A stretch of 64,000 nucleotides of DNA from Lelliottia wanjuensis (GTDB lineage Bacteria; Pseudomonadota; Gammaproteobacteria; Enterobacterales; Enterobacteriaceae). How positions within the stretch are numbered: position 1 is the stretch's first letter; every line of letters begins with the position of its first letter. The notes below the pieces were generated by a model. It did no database searches and was not told where the DNA came from. It saw only the letters and a list, made by a program, of their open reading frames with translations. Position numbers and translations under genes: made by a program. The stretch is from contig NZ_JASSOT010000067.1 of NCBI RefSeq assembly GCF_030238365.1, positions 96,051-160,050 on the forward strand, in the 5' to 3' direction. Shown here one piece after another: positions 29,796 through 39,551 of the stretch.

Positions 29796-32700
29796 CCCAT
29801 AATCTCCAGTAATGCCTGCAGTGGATGGCGAACGCCGCTGCCTTCCACGCGTTTCACCTGGCTGCGACAGGAATAGCCTGTTGCCAGACAGCGGTTGCGC
29901 GGCAGACGTTGCATCGCCTGATGCCATGACAATTCGTAGATCCCCAGCGAGTTAGCGTGGTTTTTCACTTCGTGGCCGTAGGTCCCGGCCATCCCGCAGC
30001 AGCCGACGCTGACGTTTTCCAGCTTCGCGCCAAAGCGCGCAAAAATAGACGCCCATTGCGCCGGTGCACCCGGCAGCGCCGTCACTTCCGTACAGTGTCC
30101 GAACAGATACCAGGCTTCGCCGCTCACCTCTTTCGCCGCCGCAGATTGCAGCGCGGCTGGCAGCCATTCATGCACCAGCATCACGCTGAAATCCCCGCGC
30201 TTGTCGCCCAGCGTCTGTTTGTACTCATCGCGATAACAGAGCACCAGCGCCGGATCGACGCCCACCATCGGCATGCCCAGCTGCGCGATGCGGTTCAAAA
30301 AGTCCGACGTTTTCTGCGCCGTTTTCGCAAAGCGATTCAGGAAGCCTTTGATGTGCTGCGCCTTGCCGTTCGGCGAGAATGGCAGGACCACCGGCTGATA
30401 GCCGACGCGCTCCACCAGACGGACAAAATCGGCCACCACCTGCGCGTCGTAATAGCTGGTGAACGGGTCCTGCACCACCAGCACGGTTTTGGCTTTTTGC
30501 TCGTCGCTCAGGGACTCGAGCTGTTCCAGGGTCATATTGGCCGAACGGTGGCCGACCAGCTGACGCTGCAGTGACGGCGTGGAGAGCAGCGGCAGATCGA
30601 CCATCCCGATATGTTTTTCGGAAAGCTTGCGCACCAGCGGCTGGTTGATGAAAAAGTTGAAGGTCTTCGGCGCGCGCGCCATCAGCGGGGCGTAGCTTTC
30701 GACCGTCGCCACCAGATGATCGCGCACCGGGCGCAGATAGCGGGAGTGATACAGCTGCAGGAAGCGCGAGCGGAACTCCGGCACGTCGATTTTGATCGGG
30801 CATTGCGTCGAGCAGGCTTTACAGGCCAGACAGCCGGACATCGCCTCTTTCACTTCGTGGGAAAAATCGTACTCGCCTTTACTGGCATGCCAGCTATTCC
30901 TGGAACGTTCGATCAGCGTGCGCAGGCTGGCGCGTTTTTCCGGCAGATCGTTTTCCAGCTTCAGCGGATCGACGCCGCGATCGGCCAGCAGACGCAGCCA
31001 CTCGCGCACCAGCGTCGCTCGCCCTTTTGGGGAATGGATGCGGTTGCTGGTGATTTTCATCGACGGGCACATCGGGCTTTTCACGTCGAAGTTAAAGCAC
31101 AGGCCGTTGCCGTTACACTCCATCGCCCCGCGCCAGGATGAGCGCACGGCAATCGGAATTTGTCGGTCATAAGTGCCGCGTTTTATCGCGTCGACCTGCA
31201 TCATCGGATCGTCCACGCCCGCAGGCGGGCAGATTTTGCCGGGGTTAAGACGGTTATTAGGGTCAAACGCGGCTTTGATTTTGCGCAGTTCGCCGTACAG
31301 CTGCTCGCCGAAGAACGCCGGGCTGTACTCCGCGCGAAAGCCCTTCCCGTGCTCGCCCCACAGCAGGCCGCCGTATTTTGCCGTCAGCGCCACTACGTCG
31401 TCGGAGATCTGCTTCATCAGCATCTCCTGCTGCGGGTCGCACATATCCAGCGCCGGACGCACGTGCAGCACGCCCGCATCGACGTGGCCAAACATGCCGT
31501 AGCTCAGGCCGTGGCTGTCGAGTAATGCGCGAAACTCGACGATGTAATCCGCCAGATGTTCCGGCGGCACGCAGGTGTCTTCCGCAAACGGGATCGGTTT
31601 GGCTGCCCCTTTGGCGTTCCCCAGCAGGCCGACCGCTTTTTTACGCATCGCGTAGATGCGCTCAATGCCTGAGAGATCGTTACACAGCTGCCAGCCAATC
31701 ACGCCGCCCTCGCCCTGCGCGATCAGTTCGTCGAGACGGGCGCAGAGCGTCTGCACCTGTGAGTCGATAAGTTCCGCATCATCGCCAGCAAATTCCACGA
31801 TGTTCAGGCCGAGCATCTCTTTATCCGGCACGTCGGTGATCAGCTCGCTGACTGAGTGCCAGACGATATCTTCTCGCGCCAGATTAAGCACTTTCGAGTC
31901 GACGGTTTCCACCGACAGGGCGCGCGCCTCGACCATAAAAGGCGCGTTGCGCAGGGCGGCATCGAAGGAGTTGTATTTGACGTTCACCAGACGGCGCACT
32001 TTTGGCAGCCGGGTGATATCCAGACGCGCCTCGGTGATAAAGGCCAGCGTCCCTTCGGAGCCGGTCAGAATGCGGGTCAGGTCGAACTCACTGAGGTCGT
32101 CATTAAAGACGTGGCGCAGATCGTAGCCCGTCAGGAAGCGGTTCAGTTTCGGGAATTTATCCAGAATCAGCTGGCGGTTGTCACGACAGCTGTCGAGCAC
32201 GCTGCGATAGATGCGCCCGACCGCCGTGTTATCTTGTCCAAGGGTTTCGGCCAGTTGCACCGGCACCGCCTGGGTATCGAGAATGTCGCCGCCGAGCAGT
32301 ACCGCACGCACGCCGAGCACGTGATCGGAGGTTTTGCCGTACACCAGCGAACCCTGGCCGGAGGCATCGGTGTTAATCATCCCGCCCAGGGTGGCGCGGT
32401 TACTGGTGGATAATTCCGGGGCGAAGAAGTAGCCGTAAGGTTTCAGGAACTGGTTGAGCTGATCTTTGATCACCCCCGCTTCGACGCGTACCCAGCCCTC
32501 TTCCGGGTTGATCTCAATGATACGATTCATGTAACGCGACATATCAATGATGATGCCCTGATTCAGGGCCTGACCATTGGTGCCGGTTCCGCCACCGCGC
32601 GGGGTGAAGACCAGCGAGGCGAAACGCTCCTGCGCCGCCAGCCGGGAAAGCAGGGCCACATCGGCGGTCGAGCGAGGAAATACGACGGCATCGGGAAGTA

Positions 32701-32848
32701 ACTGATAGATACTGTTGTCTGTCGCCATCGTCAGCCTGTCGGCATAGTTGGTGGCGGTATCACCTGTAAAACCCTGCTGCTCCAGTGCTTGCAAATAAGT
32801 CAGCACCAGCTGAACGACGCCGGGTGCCTGAGAAATCAATGGGATCAT
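29792..32848 (-). CDS. ydiJ: D-2-hydroxyglutarate dehydrogenase-type FAD/Fe-S protein YdiJ
   Basis: A 1018-residue fusion of a GlcD/VAO-type FAD-binding oxidase ([16 protein letters not shown], about residues 83-98) with C-terminal Fe-S parts. A ferredoxin-like site ([16 protein letters not shown]) and a CCG domain ([13 protein letters not shown]) are present. E. coli YdiJ oxidises D-2-hydroxyglutarate. The protein has no signal peptide and is probably cytosolic or membrane-peripheral. It is upstream of and coupled to menI, the same arrangement as E. coli. Confidence 0.92.
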   Translation of the reverse strand: MIPLISQAPGVVQLVLTYLQALEQQGFTGDTATNYADRLTMATDNSIYQLLPDAVVFPRSTADVALLSRLAAQERFASLVFTPRGGGTGTNGQALNQGIIIDMSRYMNRIIEINPEEGWVRVEAGVIKDQLNQFLKPYGYFFAPELSTSNRATLGGMINTDASGQGSLVYGKTSDHVLGVRAVLLGGDILDTQAVPVQLAETLGQDNTAVGRIYRSVLDSCRDNRQLILDKFPKLNRFLTGYDLRHVFNDDLSEFDLTRILTGSEGTLAFITEARLDITRLPKVRRLVNVKYNSFDAALRNAPFMVEARALSVETVDSKVLNLAREDIVWHSVSELITDVPDKEMLGLNIVEFAGDDAELIDSQVQTLCARLDELIAQGEGGVIGWQLCNDLSGIERIYAMRKKAVGLLGNAKGAAKPIPFAEDTCVPPEHLADYIVEFRALLDSHGLSYGMFGHVDAGVLHVRPALDMCDPQQEMLMKQISDDVVALTAKYGGLLWGEHGKGFRAEYSPAFFGEQLYGELRKIKAAFDPNNRLNPGKICPPAGVDDPMMQVDAIKRGTYDRQIPIAVRSSWRGAMECNGNGLCFNFDVKSPMCPSMKITSNRIHSPKGRATLVREWLRLLADRGVDPLKLENDLPEKRASLRTLIERSRNSWHASKGEYDFSHEVKEAMSGCLACKACSTQCPIKIDVPEFRSRFLQLYHSRYLRPVRDHLVATVESYAPLMARAPKTFNFFINQPLVRKLSEKHIGMVDLPLLSTPSLQRQLVGHRSANMTLEQLESLSDEQKAKTVLVVQDPFTSYYDAQVVADFVRLVERVGYQPVVLPFSPNGKAQHIKGFLNRFAKTAQKTSDFLNRIAQLGMPMVGVDPALVLCYRDEYKQTLGDKRGDFSVMLVHEWLPAALQSAAAKEVSGEAWYLFGHCTEVTALPGAPAQWASIFARFGAKLENVSVGCCGMAGTYGHEVKNHANSLGIYELSWHQAMQRLPRNRCLATGYSCRSQVKRVEGSGVRHPLQALLEIMG

Positions 32849-33050
32849 TACGGAAGACCCTAATTAGAGTTGTTTATCGTTTGCGTTGTGCTTGCCTTTG
32901 AATTGTTGTATCACATTTTTTTCTTATACGCCCAGCAGAATTACGGGCAGAATTCGCCTGTCAAAAACCGCTGAAATCACTAATGATTAAGGGATGCGGT
33001 TTTCTGTTTCGACCAGACAGTCTGGTCTTCATTTAAGGTAAATTTCATTT

Positions 33051-34157
33051 ATGGTCACTTCTCGTCAGCCCAGGGACGTTGCGCAAATACTGCTGTCGGT
33101 GCTGTTCTTAGCCATCATGATTATTGCGTGTCTGTGGATAGTTCGTCCGTTCATCCTCGGATTTGCATGGGCGGGCACGGTGGTTGTCGCCACCTGGCCG
33201 CTGCTCTTACGTTTGCAGAAGCTGTTGTTCGGCCGCCGCACCCTGGCGGTGCTGGTCATGACGTTGCTGCTGTTCCTGGTCTTTATCATTCCCATCGCGC
33301 TGCTGATTAACAGCCTTGTCGACACCAGCGGACCGGTGATCCGCGGGATCACCAGCGGTGAGATGACCGTGCCGGATCTGGCGTGGCTGAACAGCATTCC
33401 GCTGGTCGGCGCGAAGCTTTACAGCGGCTGGCACAGTCTGCTGGAGATGGGCGGCAGCGCAATCATGGCGAAAGTGCGTCCGTACGTCGGCACGACGACC
33501 ACCTGGTTTATCGCCCAGGCGGCCAATATCGGCCACTTTATGATGCACTGTACTCTGATGCTGCTCTTCAGCGCCCTGCTTTACTGGCGCGGTGAACAAG
33601 TTGCGCATGGCGTGCGTCATTTTGCGACGCGCCTCGCGGGGAGTCGCGGTGATGCGGCAGTGCTGCTGGCGGCACAAGCCGTGCGCGCGGTGGCACTGGG
33701 TGTGGTGGTGACCGCGCTGGTGCAGGCGGTGCTCGGCGGGCTAGGGCTTGCGATTACCGGCGTGCCGTACGCGACCATTCTCACCGTCATCATGATCCTC
33801 ACCTGTCTGGTGCAACTCGGGCCGTTGCTGGTGTTAATCCCCTGCATTATCTGGCTCTACTGGAGCGGCGATACCACCTGGGGCACGGTGCTGCTGGTGT
33901 GGAGCTGCGTGGTGGGCACCATGGATAACGTGATTCGCCCGATGCTGATCCGCATGGGCGCAGACTTACCGCTGATTCTGATTCTCTCCGGCGTGATCGG
34001 CGGATTGATTGCCTTTGGCATGATCGGGCTGTTTATTGGCCCTGTGCTACTCGCCGTGACCTGGCGTCTGTTCTCCGCGTGGGTGCATGAGATCCCGCCG
34101 CCAGCAACAGACCCGGATGTGGTGCTTCACGAACTCGAAGATAAGAATAAGCAGTAA
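33051..34157 (+). CDS. ydiK: YdiK, AI-2E family inner-membrane transporter
   Basis: A 368-residue membrane protein with about eight hydrophobic segments, in the AI-2 exporter superfamily (formerly PurR-regulated permease). Motifs typical of the family near the C-terminus are present (MDNVIRPMLIRMGADLPLILILSGVIGGL). It lies between ydiJ (divergent) and rprA, as in E. coli. The substrate is unknown. The 200-bp gap before it holds the divergent promoters. Confidence 0.9.
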   Translation: MVTSRQPRDVAQILLSVLFLAIMIIACLWIVRPFILGFAWAGTVVVATWPLLLRLQKLLFGRRTLAVLVMTLLLFLVFIIPIALLINSLVDTSGPVIRGITSGEMTVPDLAWLNSIPLVGAKLYSGWHSLLEMGGSAIMAKVRPYVGTTTTWFIAQAANIGHFMMHCTLMLLFSALLYWRGEQVAHGVRHFATRLAGSRGDAAVLLAAQAVRAVALGVVVTALVQAVLGGLGLAITGVPYATILTVIMILTCLVQLGPLLVLIPCIIWLYWSGDTTWGTVLLVWSCVVGTMDNVIRPMLIRMGADLPLILILSGVIGGLIAFGMIGLFIGPVLLAVTWRLFSAWVHEIPPPATDPDVVLHELEDKNKQ

Positions 34158-34333
34158 TTGAACCACAGGCGGGGTAACCCGCCTGATACTTAAGCACGCC
34201 TAATCTGTATTAAGACTTTTCTCAGCCCCACCCCGCTTCGCTGCGCCATTCACCTCGCAAAATCTTCATGGTTCTTAAACTATTGAGACGAATCTGATCG
34301 ACGCAAAAACGTCGCATGACCTACTATTAAGTC

Positions 34334-34439
34334 ACGGTTATGAATCAACACATTGATTTATAAGCATGGAAATCCCCTGAGTGAAACAACGAATTGCTGT
34401 GTGTAGTCTTTGCCCTTCTCCCACGAAGGGCTTTTTTTT
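34334..34439 (+). ncRNA. rprA: RprA small RNA
   Basis: A 106-nt sRNA almost the same as E. coli RprA. It activates rpoS translation by base pairing through Hfq and represses csgD. The 5' hairpin (AATCAACACATTGATT), the conserved core ending GAATTGCTGTGTGTAG and the terminator (GCCCTTCTCCCACGAAGGGC plus T8) are all present. Upstream, TGAGACGAATCTGAT (about 34284-34298) lies where the RcsB box sits in E. coli. The blue-light connector genes in this window act on the Rcs pathway in E. coli, so they may feed RprA. Confidence 0.95.
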
Positions 34440-34791
34440 CGCTTAAAAACAGTGGTTTACAAAATGTGGTGAGCACTCAGTGTACTCTTTGTGTATTAAT
34501 CGTGTCTTTGCGTAAAAATACTCTGATGAAAATATCCTTATAATTCACATAATTAGAAGTATGTATTATTGTTTCTTTATAGGTGTATTGACCGTGTTTT
34601 CCTGTAGAATGTGCGCTCTGCTTTACTTCCCGTTCAGCAGAATTAGAGCGCTCTTTCGCTCCTCCTCTTCTGTAATAATTGCCCCTCTCTGTAGGGGCTT
34701 TTCTTTATCAATCCCTCTAATTCATTCATCATCTAAATAATTGATCCTGTTGCTGATAATGCTAACATTGCCCCTTCACTAAGGAGGGTTT
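34440..34791 (+). other. Gap between rprA and the T6SS cargo island, possible small transcript
   Basis: There is no protein gene. The stretch from about 34587 has promoter-like elements (TTGACC, TAGAAT) with poor spacing. It ends in a good terminator, GCCCC-TCTCTGTA-GGGGC plus TTTTCTTT (34681-34703), with GAGCGC-type repeats between. A short RNA is possible. The ribosome binding site AAGGAGGGTTT before the next gene is very strong. Confidence 0.35.
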
Positions 34792-35346
34792 ATGTATGAC
34801 TGGACAGTGAAAGATACAGGCATAGGGACGGGCGGCCTACGCCTTATGAAGCTAGGTGAAATCAATCTAGCCAGTTCTCTCTATGGCTTCAGCATTCATT
34901 ACAATCAGGTATGGATTCACAGAGGGAGCTACCTACCCTTTAATCTTCAAAATAACAATACGGCTATGACTCCTAACGGGGAAATCTGGTTTCAAGAAGG
35001 TGTCTATGAAGATGATTTTTCAATGCCGAAAAGGGACAGGATAGGACAGCAGCACATCTTTCTTCACGAAATGATGCACGTATGGCAAAAGCAAAGGGGA
35101 ATGTGGGTAAAGACTAGAGGCGCTTTCTCATGGGCTGCTGATTATAGCTATAGCCTAGACAAGGCTACTCTCAGCGATTATTCAATGGAGCAGCAAGCTT
35201 GTATAGTTAGTGATTACTGGCTATTAAAAACCTACGGCTTTTTCAGGAATAGCTATCTGATAAAGCTTAGAGACTACGACCCTTCTATTTCTGAATTGGA
35301 ATTAATGAACCAATATCAAAGGGTGTTAGGGAGTTTCCCACAATGA
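34792..35346 (+). CDS. Zinc-metallopeptidase-like protein, candidate T6SS effector
   Basis: A 184-residue protein with HEMMH at residues 92-96 (in IFLHEMMHVWQ) and a downstream Glu (SMEQQA, residue 133), consistent with a gluzincin-type zinc site. Similar short proteins are annotated as VgrG/Rhs-associated metallopeptidases. The next gene overlaps it as ATGA and encodes an immunity-type periplasmic lipoprotein, and an hcp gene follows. It is therefore probably a toxin delivered to the periplasm of neighbours. There is no signal peptide. The gene is AT-rich compared with the backbone. The effector role is inferred from context and motif. Confidence 0.65.
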   Translation: MYDWTVKDTGIGTGGLRLMKLGEINLASSLYGFSIHYNQVWIHRGSYLPFNLQNNNTAMTPNGEIWFQEGVYEDDFSMPKRDRIGQQHIFLHEMMHVWQKQRGMWVKTRGAFSWAADYSYSLDKATLSDYSMEQQACIVSDYWLLKTYGFFRNSYLIKLRDYDPSISELELMNQYQRVLGSFPQ

Positions 35347-35690
35347 AGAGGATCTTAATTCCCTTTGTTCTTCTCCTTGCTGGTTGCCCTAGAGGGGAAA
35401 AGTTAGGGGCTGGTGAATGGAAACCTATCTATATAGATGGTGATACTGTCTGCTTCACTGTTAAGAAAGAAGAAGTGTTAACACGCTACTCACTTGCAAA
35501 CAATGGTAAAGCCTATCAGAGGCTAATAGCTGATGAACATGTTAACCTTTCATATCCTCACACCTGCTTCATAGTGAAATTAGAAAAGGGTGTGCTGTAT
35601 TCCGCTACTTATTCACTGAATAATGAAAACTATCAATATTCTTTCATCATTGATAATGATGGTCATTTATTAGATTTTGGGAGTAATTAA
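35343..35690 (+). CDS. Putative T6SS immunity lipoprotein
   Basis: A 115-residue protein with a lipoprotein signal peptide (LLLAGC, acylated Cys15). The mature domain is small and beta-rich, and a second and third Cys could form a disulfide (DTVCF, HTCF). It overlaps the metallopeptidase gene by 4 bp, the usual geometry of an immunity gene with its effector. It should protect the periplasm. Its resemblance to annotated periplasmic T6SS immunity lipoproteins is from memory. Confidence 0.65.
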   Translation: MKRILIPFVLLLAGCPRGEKLGAGEWKPIYIDGDTVCFTVKKEEVLTRYSLANNGKAYQRLIADEHVNLSYPHTCFIVKLEKGVLYSATYSLNNENYQYSFIIDNDGHLLDFGSN

Positions 35691-35691
35691 A

Positions 35692-36180
35692 ATGTCATTA
35701 CCGGCTTATATGTTTTTATACGATGAAAATGGAATGTTAGTAGATGGAGGGTGTAAAGCATTAGGTAGAGAGGGCGCTATAGAAGTAATGAGTAGCAGCT
35801 ATGGTGTATATCAGAACGTAGACAGCCACACAGGAAGCATGACAGGAACAAGACAGCATAGCCCCTTTGTAATTCATAAGCAGATAGACAAAGCAAGCCC
35901 TTATCTAGCTGTGTGTGTCTGTGAAAGCAGAAGATTACAGAAAGCAGAGATTAGGTATTATGACATTAATGAAGCTGGTATAGAGCGTGAAGTATATAGA
36001 ATTACTCTTGAGAGTGTTGTAGTGATGGGCGTCTCTGCTAATCACACATACATTCCAGGCTCTAACAGCCCTAATATGCTTGAAACTGTTTCATTAAGAT
36101 CTAGGGGTATTGAATGGCATTATATAGAAGGGGTAATTAAATACGGGGATTCATGGATGAAGAAGGAAGAGAAGAAATAA
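35692..36180 (+). CDS. hcp: Hcp (TssD) T6SS tube protein, orphan
   Basis: A 162-residue Hcp-family protein with the N-terminus SLPAYMFLYDENG and the motif RQHSPFVIHKQIDKASPYL. Hcp hexamers stack into the secreted inner tube and can carry effectors in the lumen. It starts 1 bp after the stop of the lipoprotein gene. No other structural T6SS gene is in the window, so it is an orphan hcp whose apparatus must be elsewhere. It probably delivers the upstream metallopeptidase. Confidence 0.85.
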   Translation: MSLPAYMFLYDENGMLVDGGCKALGREGAIEVMSSSYGVYQNVDSHTGSMTGTRQHSPFVIHKQIDKASPYLAVCVCESRRLQKAEIRYYDINEAGIEREVYRITLESVVVMGVSANHTYIPGSNSPNMLETVSLRSRGIEWHYIEGVIKYGDSWMKKEEKK

Positions 36181-36214
36181 CAATTCATAATGGATGGGAT
36201 GTAAGGGATTATAA

Positions 36215-36475
36215 ATGGCTGAAATGTTCTATGCTGCTATCAGAGCAGTGATGATTGTTTTTGGTGGTGATGTAGATGCAAGTGTGTGGTGGACTATAGG
36301 AAAGTGGATAGGAGGTATTATTCTATTCATTGTTCTGCTAGTAATAGCTATCATAGCCGTTTTAATTGTATACAGGATAATCCGTTTCCCATTTGAGAGG
36401 ATGAAAGAAAATCGTAGGCTTATGGAAGCAATGCACAGAGAATTAGTAGAGATAAGAAAACAGAAGAAATTATAA
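36215..36475 (+). CDS. Small single-pass membrane protein of the Hcp island
   Basis: An 86-residue protein with one long hydrophobic segment (about residues 26-54) and a positively charged helical C-terminal tail. I do not recognise the family. It lies 34 bp after hcp, in the same direction and with the same AT-rich composition, so it is probably part of the unit. A second immunity protein is one possibility. Confidence 0.5.
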   Translation: MAEMFYAAIRAVMIVFGGDVDASVWWTIGKWIGGIILFIVLLVIAIIAVLIVYRIIRFPFERMKENRRLMEAMHRELVEIRKQKKL

Positions 36476-36482
36476 TAGAGCA

Positions 36483-36499
36483 AAGCCCCTAGCGGGGCT
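36483..36499. terminator. Terminator between convergent genes
   Basis: AAGCCCC-TAG-CGGGGCTT hairpin in the 29-bp gap between the membrane protein gene and the convergent coiled-coil gene. Confidence 0.7.
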
Positions 36500-36504
36500 T
36501 CTTC

Positions 36505-36981
36505 TCACTGATACCAATTGTTAGTTTCACATTCTTCTATTCGGGCTACGGCATCTTCATAGTTTCGAAACTTTCCATACTTACAAAGCTTCTGTTCTAT
36601 TTTACGCTGAACTCTATAGGATTTATGCACCTTATCCCACGTTAAGAATTTAATCTTCTTCTCTCCAGTAGGATAGAAAGGGGTGTAGCTTTTAATTTTC
36701 TCCCTTTTAGCATCTTCTTCATAAGCAGCAATTTCAGCTAGCTTGATTTCCCATGCAAGCTTTCTATTTTTATCTTCCTCTATTTTTCTTTTAATGTTTT
36801 CATCTCTTGTTATCGCTCTTTTTTGAGCATTAGCTAGTTTAATCTTTTCTTTCTCTAATCGTCGTTCTTCAACCTTCTTCAATCTAGCAAGCTGTTTATT
36901 CCTCTTTTCAATCCTTTTATCTTCTTTCTTCTGAATGGCTGCTAGTTTCCTCGTTTCCTTTTCAATCTCTTTTCTTACCTT
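36505..36981 (-). pseudogene. Lysine-rich coiled-coil gene, 5' end removed by the IS3 element
   Basis: The minus-strand frame is open from the edge of the insertion sequence to a stop at 36505. It encodes about 158 residues of charged helix (KKVEERRLEKEKIKLANAQK) and then a compact tail (YRVQRKIEQKLCKYGKFRNYEDA). No start codon with a ribosome binding site is visible inside it, and a TTG at 36882 is only a formal start. The N-terminal part is missing, and the sequence across the IS (CDI remnants) is not its continuation. Function unknown. Confidence 0.6.
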
Positions 36982-37011
36982 TGATCTTACCCACGTAAAG
37001 TGGACACAGTC

Positions 37012-37866
37012 CTAAGCGAGATTCTGGTTTTCAAATTGTTCAGGGCTGAGACCGCCGCACGCACTGTGGCGACGCCAGCGATTGTAATCACACTCGATAT
37101 AATTAAACACCGTCGTCCGCATTATTTCCCGGCTGGCAAAACGTTCTCCGTGGATACATTCCACTTTCAATGAGTGAAAGAAGTTTTCCACACAAGCATT
37201 GTCATAACAGCAACCTTTTGCGCTCATGCTCCCCTGTAGATTATGGCGTTTCAGTAATGTCTGATAATCCGCTGAACAGTACTGGCCGCCACGGTCGGTG
37301 TGAACGATGACATTTTGCGGCCGTTTACGCCGCCACAGCGCCATCTGAAGCGCATCGCAGGCCAGTTGCGCCGTCATACGTGGCGACATCGACCAGCCAA
37401 TAACGGCGCGTGACCACAGGTCGATGGCTACTGCCAGATAGAGCCAGCCTTCGTCCGTGCGCAGATACGTGATGTCACCTGCCCACTTCCGGTTCGGACC
37501 GTCGGCACTGAAGTCCTGCTTCAGCAGATTCTCCGATACCTGCAGACCATGTGCACGATAGCTGACCGGGCTGAACTTCCGGGTGGCTTTCGCCCGCAGT
37601 CCCTGACGACGCAGGCTGGCAGCAATGGTTTTGATGTTGTACTCCGGTAGTTCGTCAGCGAGACGAGGCGCACCATAACGCTGTTTTGCCTCAGTGAATG
37701 CCTGACGGACAGCAGCATCACAGATGAGCCGGAACTGCTGGCGCGGACCGGGCTGATGGCGGCGCAGACGCCAGGCATACCAGCCGCTGCGGGCAACCCG
37801 AAGCACACGACACATGGCTTTAATGCTGAATTCAGCCTGATACTTTTCGATGAAGACATACTTCAT
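37012..37866 (-). CDS. IS3-family transposase OrfB
   Basis: A 284-residue DDE integrase-type catalytic part. The acidic triad appears in [16 protein letters not shown] and [11 protein letters not shown], with an HTH_21 segment near the N-terminus. Its start overlaps the orfA stop as ATGA, so expression is by coupling or by the frameshifted OrfAB product usual for the family. It appears intact. Confidence 0.92.
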   Translation of the reverse strand: MKYVFIEKYQAEFSIKAMCRVLRVARSGWYAWRLRRHQPGPRQQFRLICDAAVRQAFTEAKQRYGAPRLADELPEYNIKTIAASLRRQGLRAKATRKFSPVSYRAHGLQVSENLLKQDFSADGPNRKWAGDITYLRTDEGWLYLAVAIDLWSRAVIGWSMSPRMTAQLACDALQMALWRRKRPQNVIVHTDRGGQYCSADYQTLLKRHNLQGSMSAKGCCYDNACVENFFHSLKVECIHGERFASREIMRTTVFNYIECDYNRWRRHSACGGLSPEQFENQNLA

Positions 37867-38162
37867 TTCAGGCGCTTCGCGAAGTATGTCGCGGCCTTTT
37901 GGAGAATGGCCAGCTCCTCGTCACGTTCAGCCAGTTGGCGTTTAAGGCGGGCATTTTCTGCGGCAAGTTCGCTCTCGCGTTCGGTGGAAGTCAGCTGCTG
38001 TTTCTGTTTGCTACGCCAGGCATACAGTTGAGATTCATACAGGCTGAGCTCACGGGCTGCGGCGGCAACGCCAATACGTTCCGCGAGTTTCAGGGCTTCC
38101 TGGCGGAATTCAGGTGTGTGTTGCTTACGGGGCTTTTTGCTGGTTGATACTGGTTTTGTCAT
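37863..38162 (-). CDS. IS3-family transposase OrfA
   Basis: A 99-residue DNA-binding protein with a helix-turn-helix (residues about 14-48, [22 protein letters not shown]) and a leucine-zipper-like helix ([20 protein letters not shown]). It is the partner of OrfB, and both frames are open. Confidence 0.92.
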   Translation of the reverse strand: MTKPVSTSKKPRKQHTPEFRQEALKLAERIGVAAAARELSLYESQLYAWRSKQKQQLTSTERESELAAENARLKRQLAERDEELAILQKAATYFAKRLK

Positions 38163-38225
38163 GAGTCACCTCTGGTTGAGAGTTTACTCACTTAGTCGTG
38201 TGTCCACTAATACTGGGTAAGATCA

Positions 38226-38397
38226 TTATTCTCAACCTCCACCCGCGAACTGTGGGGCTGCACCGAGGAATTAAGCGTCGCCCGGACAACCGCAATAAGA
38301 TGGTGCAGTGGCTAGAGACGTTTCCGGGGACGCTGAACGATACCGCCGATGTGCCAGTGTATAAGCGCGGGGACGGGCGCTGTAAGTAGCGACGGAT
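38226..38397 (+). pseudogene. cdiA VENN remnant fused to a broken symE-like tail
   Basis: The first 23 bp, read on the minus strand, encode RVEVENN, the motif that precedes CDI toxins. It is cut by the IS, so a twelfth cassette has probably been lost. The rest, read on the plus strand, is the C-terminal part of a SymE-type protein (ELWGCTEELSVA, then MVQWLETFPGTLNDTADVPVYKRGDGRC) with a one-base deletion. The same joint recurs at 47125 and 49060. Confidence 0.65.
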
Positions 38398-38407
38398 CGT
38401 GACAGAT

Positions 38408-38436
38408 AAAAAGATCCCGGTGACTTGGCCGGGATC
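38408..38436 (-). terminator. CDI cassette terminator (orphan 11)
   Basis: GATCCCGG-(8 nt)-CCGGGATC with five T after it on the minus strand, directly behind the immunity gene. It is one of six near-identical hairpins in the array. Confidence 0.8.
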
Positions 38437-38441
38437 ATAAT

Positions 38442-38648
38442 TTAGTTAGATGATTCTATTTGGTCTAACACATTGCCGATTTTCCCTAATAGCTCTGCAA
38501 CAGTCTCTTTAGAAGAACCTATTCGGGTATCAAATTCCTGAACATCGATGCCATTACAGATTTCGTTAAGAGCCGAATTTAATATCAACAATTCAGATTC
38601 ATTTAATGCCACGAGAGCACTACGCCCTTCCAGATTCACTAATTCCAT
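38442..38648 (-). CDS. Orphan CDI immunity protein 11
   Basis: A 68-residue acidic, helical protein, complete and stop-free. It starts 4 bp after the stop of the toxin remnant, with an AAGGTG ribosome binding site. It is identified by position as the partner of the HAFDKHV-type toxin. The gene is intact although its toxin frame is broken upstream. Confidence 0.7.
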   Translation of the reverse strand: MELVNLEGRSALVALNESELLILNSALNEICNGIDVQEFDTRIGSSKETVAELLGKIGNVLDQIESSN

Positions 38649-38652
38649 AAAA

Positions 38653-39213
38653 TCACCTTAAATTATCATAGTAAGCTCTGCCATTAGTGGGCCTGAACGC
38701 AGTCCCACCATCTGCCGATTTAGGATTGCGGATGACAACAGTGCCTGATGGTTCATCCCAATATGCTGTACGACCGCCACTGAAGTTTTTACTTGAGGTT
38801 GGATTTTTTACTACTTTTTCTATATGAGCAGCAAACTGCTCTTTAGTTGAGATCCCTAACTCTTTGAACTCGCTTTGCTCGATAACATGTTTATCGAATG
38901 CGTGCCCATTGGCTATTTCCTCACCGACCAACTCGGAATTTAGATCTCTTGCACTAGTAGAACTATGAGGATCATTATTCCTCGCATTTTCCTCATCTTC
39001 CGGCCCCAGCCTCCCGGAGTTCCTGAACCCGTACCACCCAGCTCAGCTTTATCGGCATCAGACATATCCTTGCCAATATTCGCCTGGTTTTGTTTCTCAT
39101 CGTCCTCTGACGTACATGCACGACCGAAGGAGCATTGGGTGGCTACGCCTAAAGATCCGCCTATTTCCTTCAGCTTCTTGTCCTAGGCCGAAGCCATTGT
39201 CTGGTTCGCGTCG
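38653..39213 (-). pseudogene. Orphan cdiA-CT 11, toxin module with stop and frameshift
   Basis: Homologous to the end of the main cdiA from TGDAV through GSGTPGGWG. Two lesions separate this from the toxin: a TAG where cdiA has GCGCTG (around 39184), and loss of one C in the run at 39003-39006, where cdiA has five. After the shift the toxin domain itself is open (38653-38931; GHAFDKHVIEQSEFKELGIS, then GTVVIRNPKSADGGTAFRP). This domain recurs in CDI toxins and looks RNase-like, but I cannot name the class with confidence. It is not translated as part of a CdiA. Confidence 0.75.
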
Positions 39214-39535
39214 TTGACTGCATCTCCAGGATTCGTTCCAGCAACACACCGTGAATTCTATCGCCGGGCCGTCCATTACGCGCTGTTTTTACTTGGTGAG
39301 TGGCTGGCTCTGGCGGGGTTTACTGACGGAATGCCCGTTAAGATCCGGGTGATGCCAGACTGCATCGTTATCACCGCCCAGAACATCCGCGAACTCTGGG
39401 CTGCGCCGAGGGATTAAGCGTCGCCTCCGTCAACCGCAAGAAAATGGTGCAGTGGCTGGAGACGTTTCTGGGAGCGCTGAATGACACTGCCGATGTGCCG
39501 GTGTATAAGCGCAGGGACGGGCGCTGTATGTAACG
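39214..39535 (+). pseudogene. symE-like toxin gene, frameshifted
   Basis: The plus-strand frame carries a SymE-family core (GEWLALAGFTDGMPVKIRVM, then PDCIVITAQNIRELW). One G is missing after ELW compared with the other copies, giving a stop at 39417. The tail continues in another frame (LSVASVNRKKMVQWLETFLGALND) to a stop near 39533. The 5' end is fused to cdiA sequence (ASPGFVPAT). It is the longest of four symE-like remnants in the array. Confidence 0.65.
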
Positions 39536-39551
39536 GCAAATCAGGACAGAT

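Larger units (their letters stand above)
36982..38225 (-). mobile_element. Complete IS3-family insertion sequence, 1.24 kb
   Basis: Imperfect terminal inverted repeats begin TGATCTTACCCA at both ends, followed after five variable bases by AGTGGACACA and CTAAG. Two overlapping transposase frames lie inside. I see no clear target-site duplication: the flanks are unrelated, a coiled-coil gene on one side and CDI array remnants on the other. This suggests a deletion next to the element after insertion. Confidence 0.85.
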
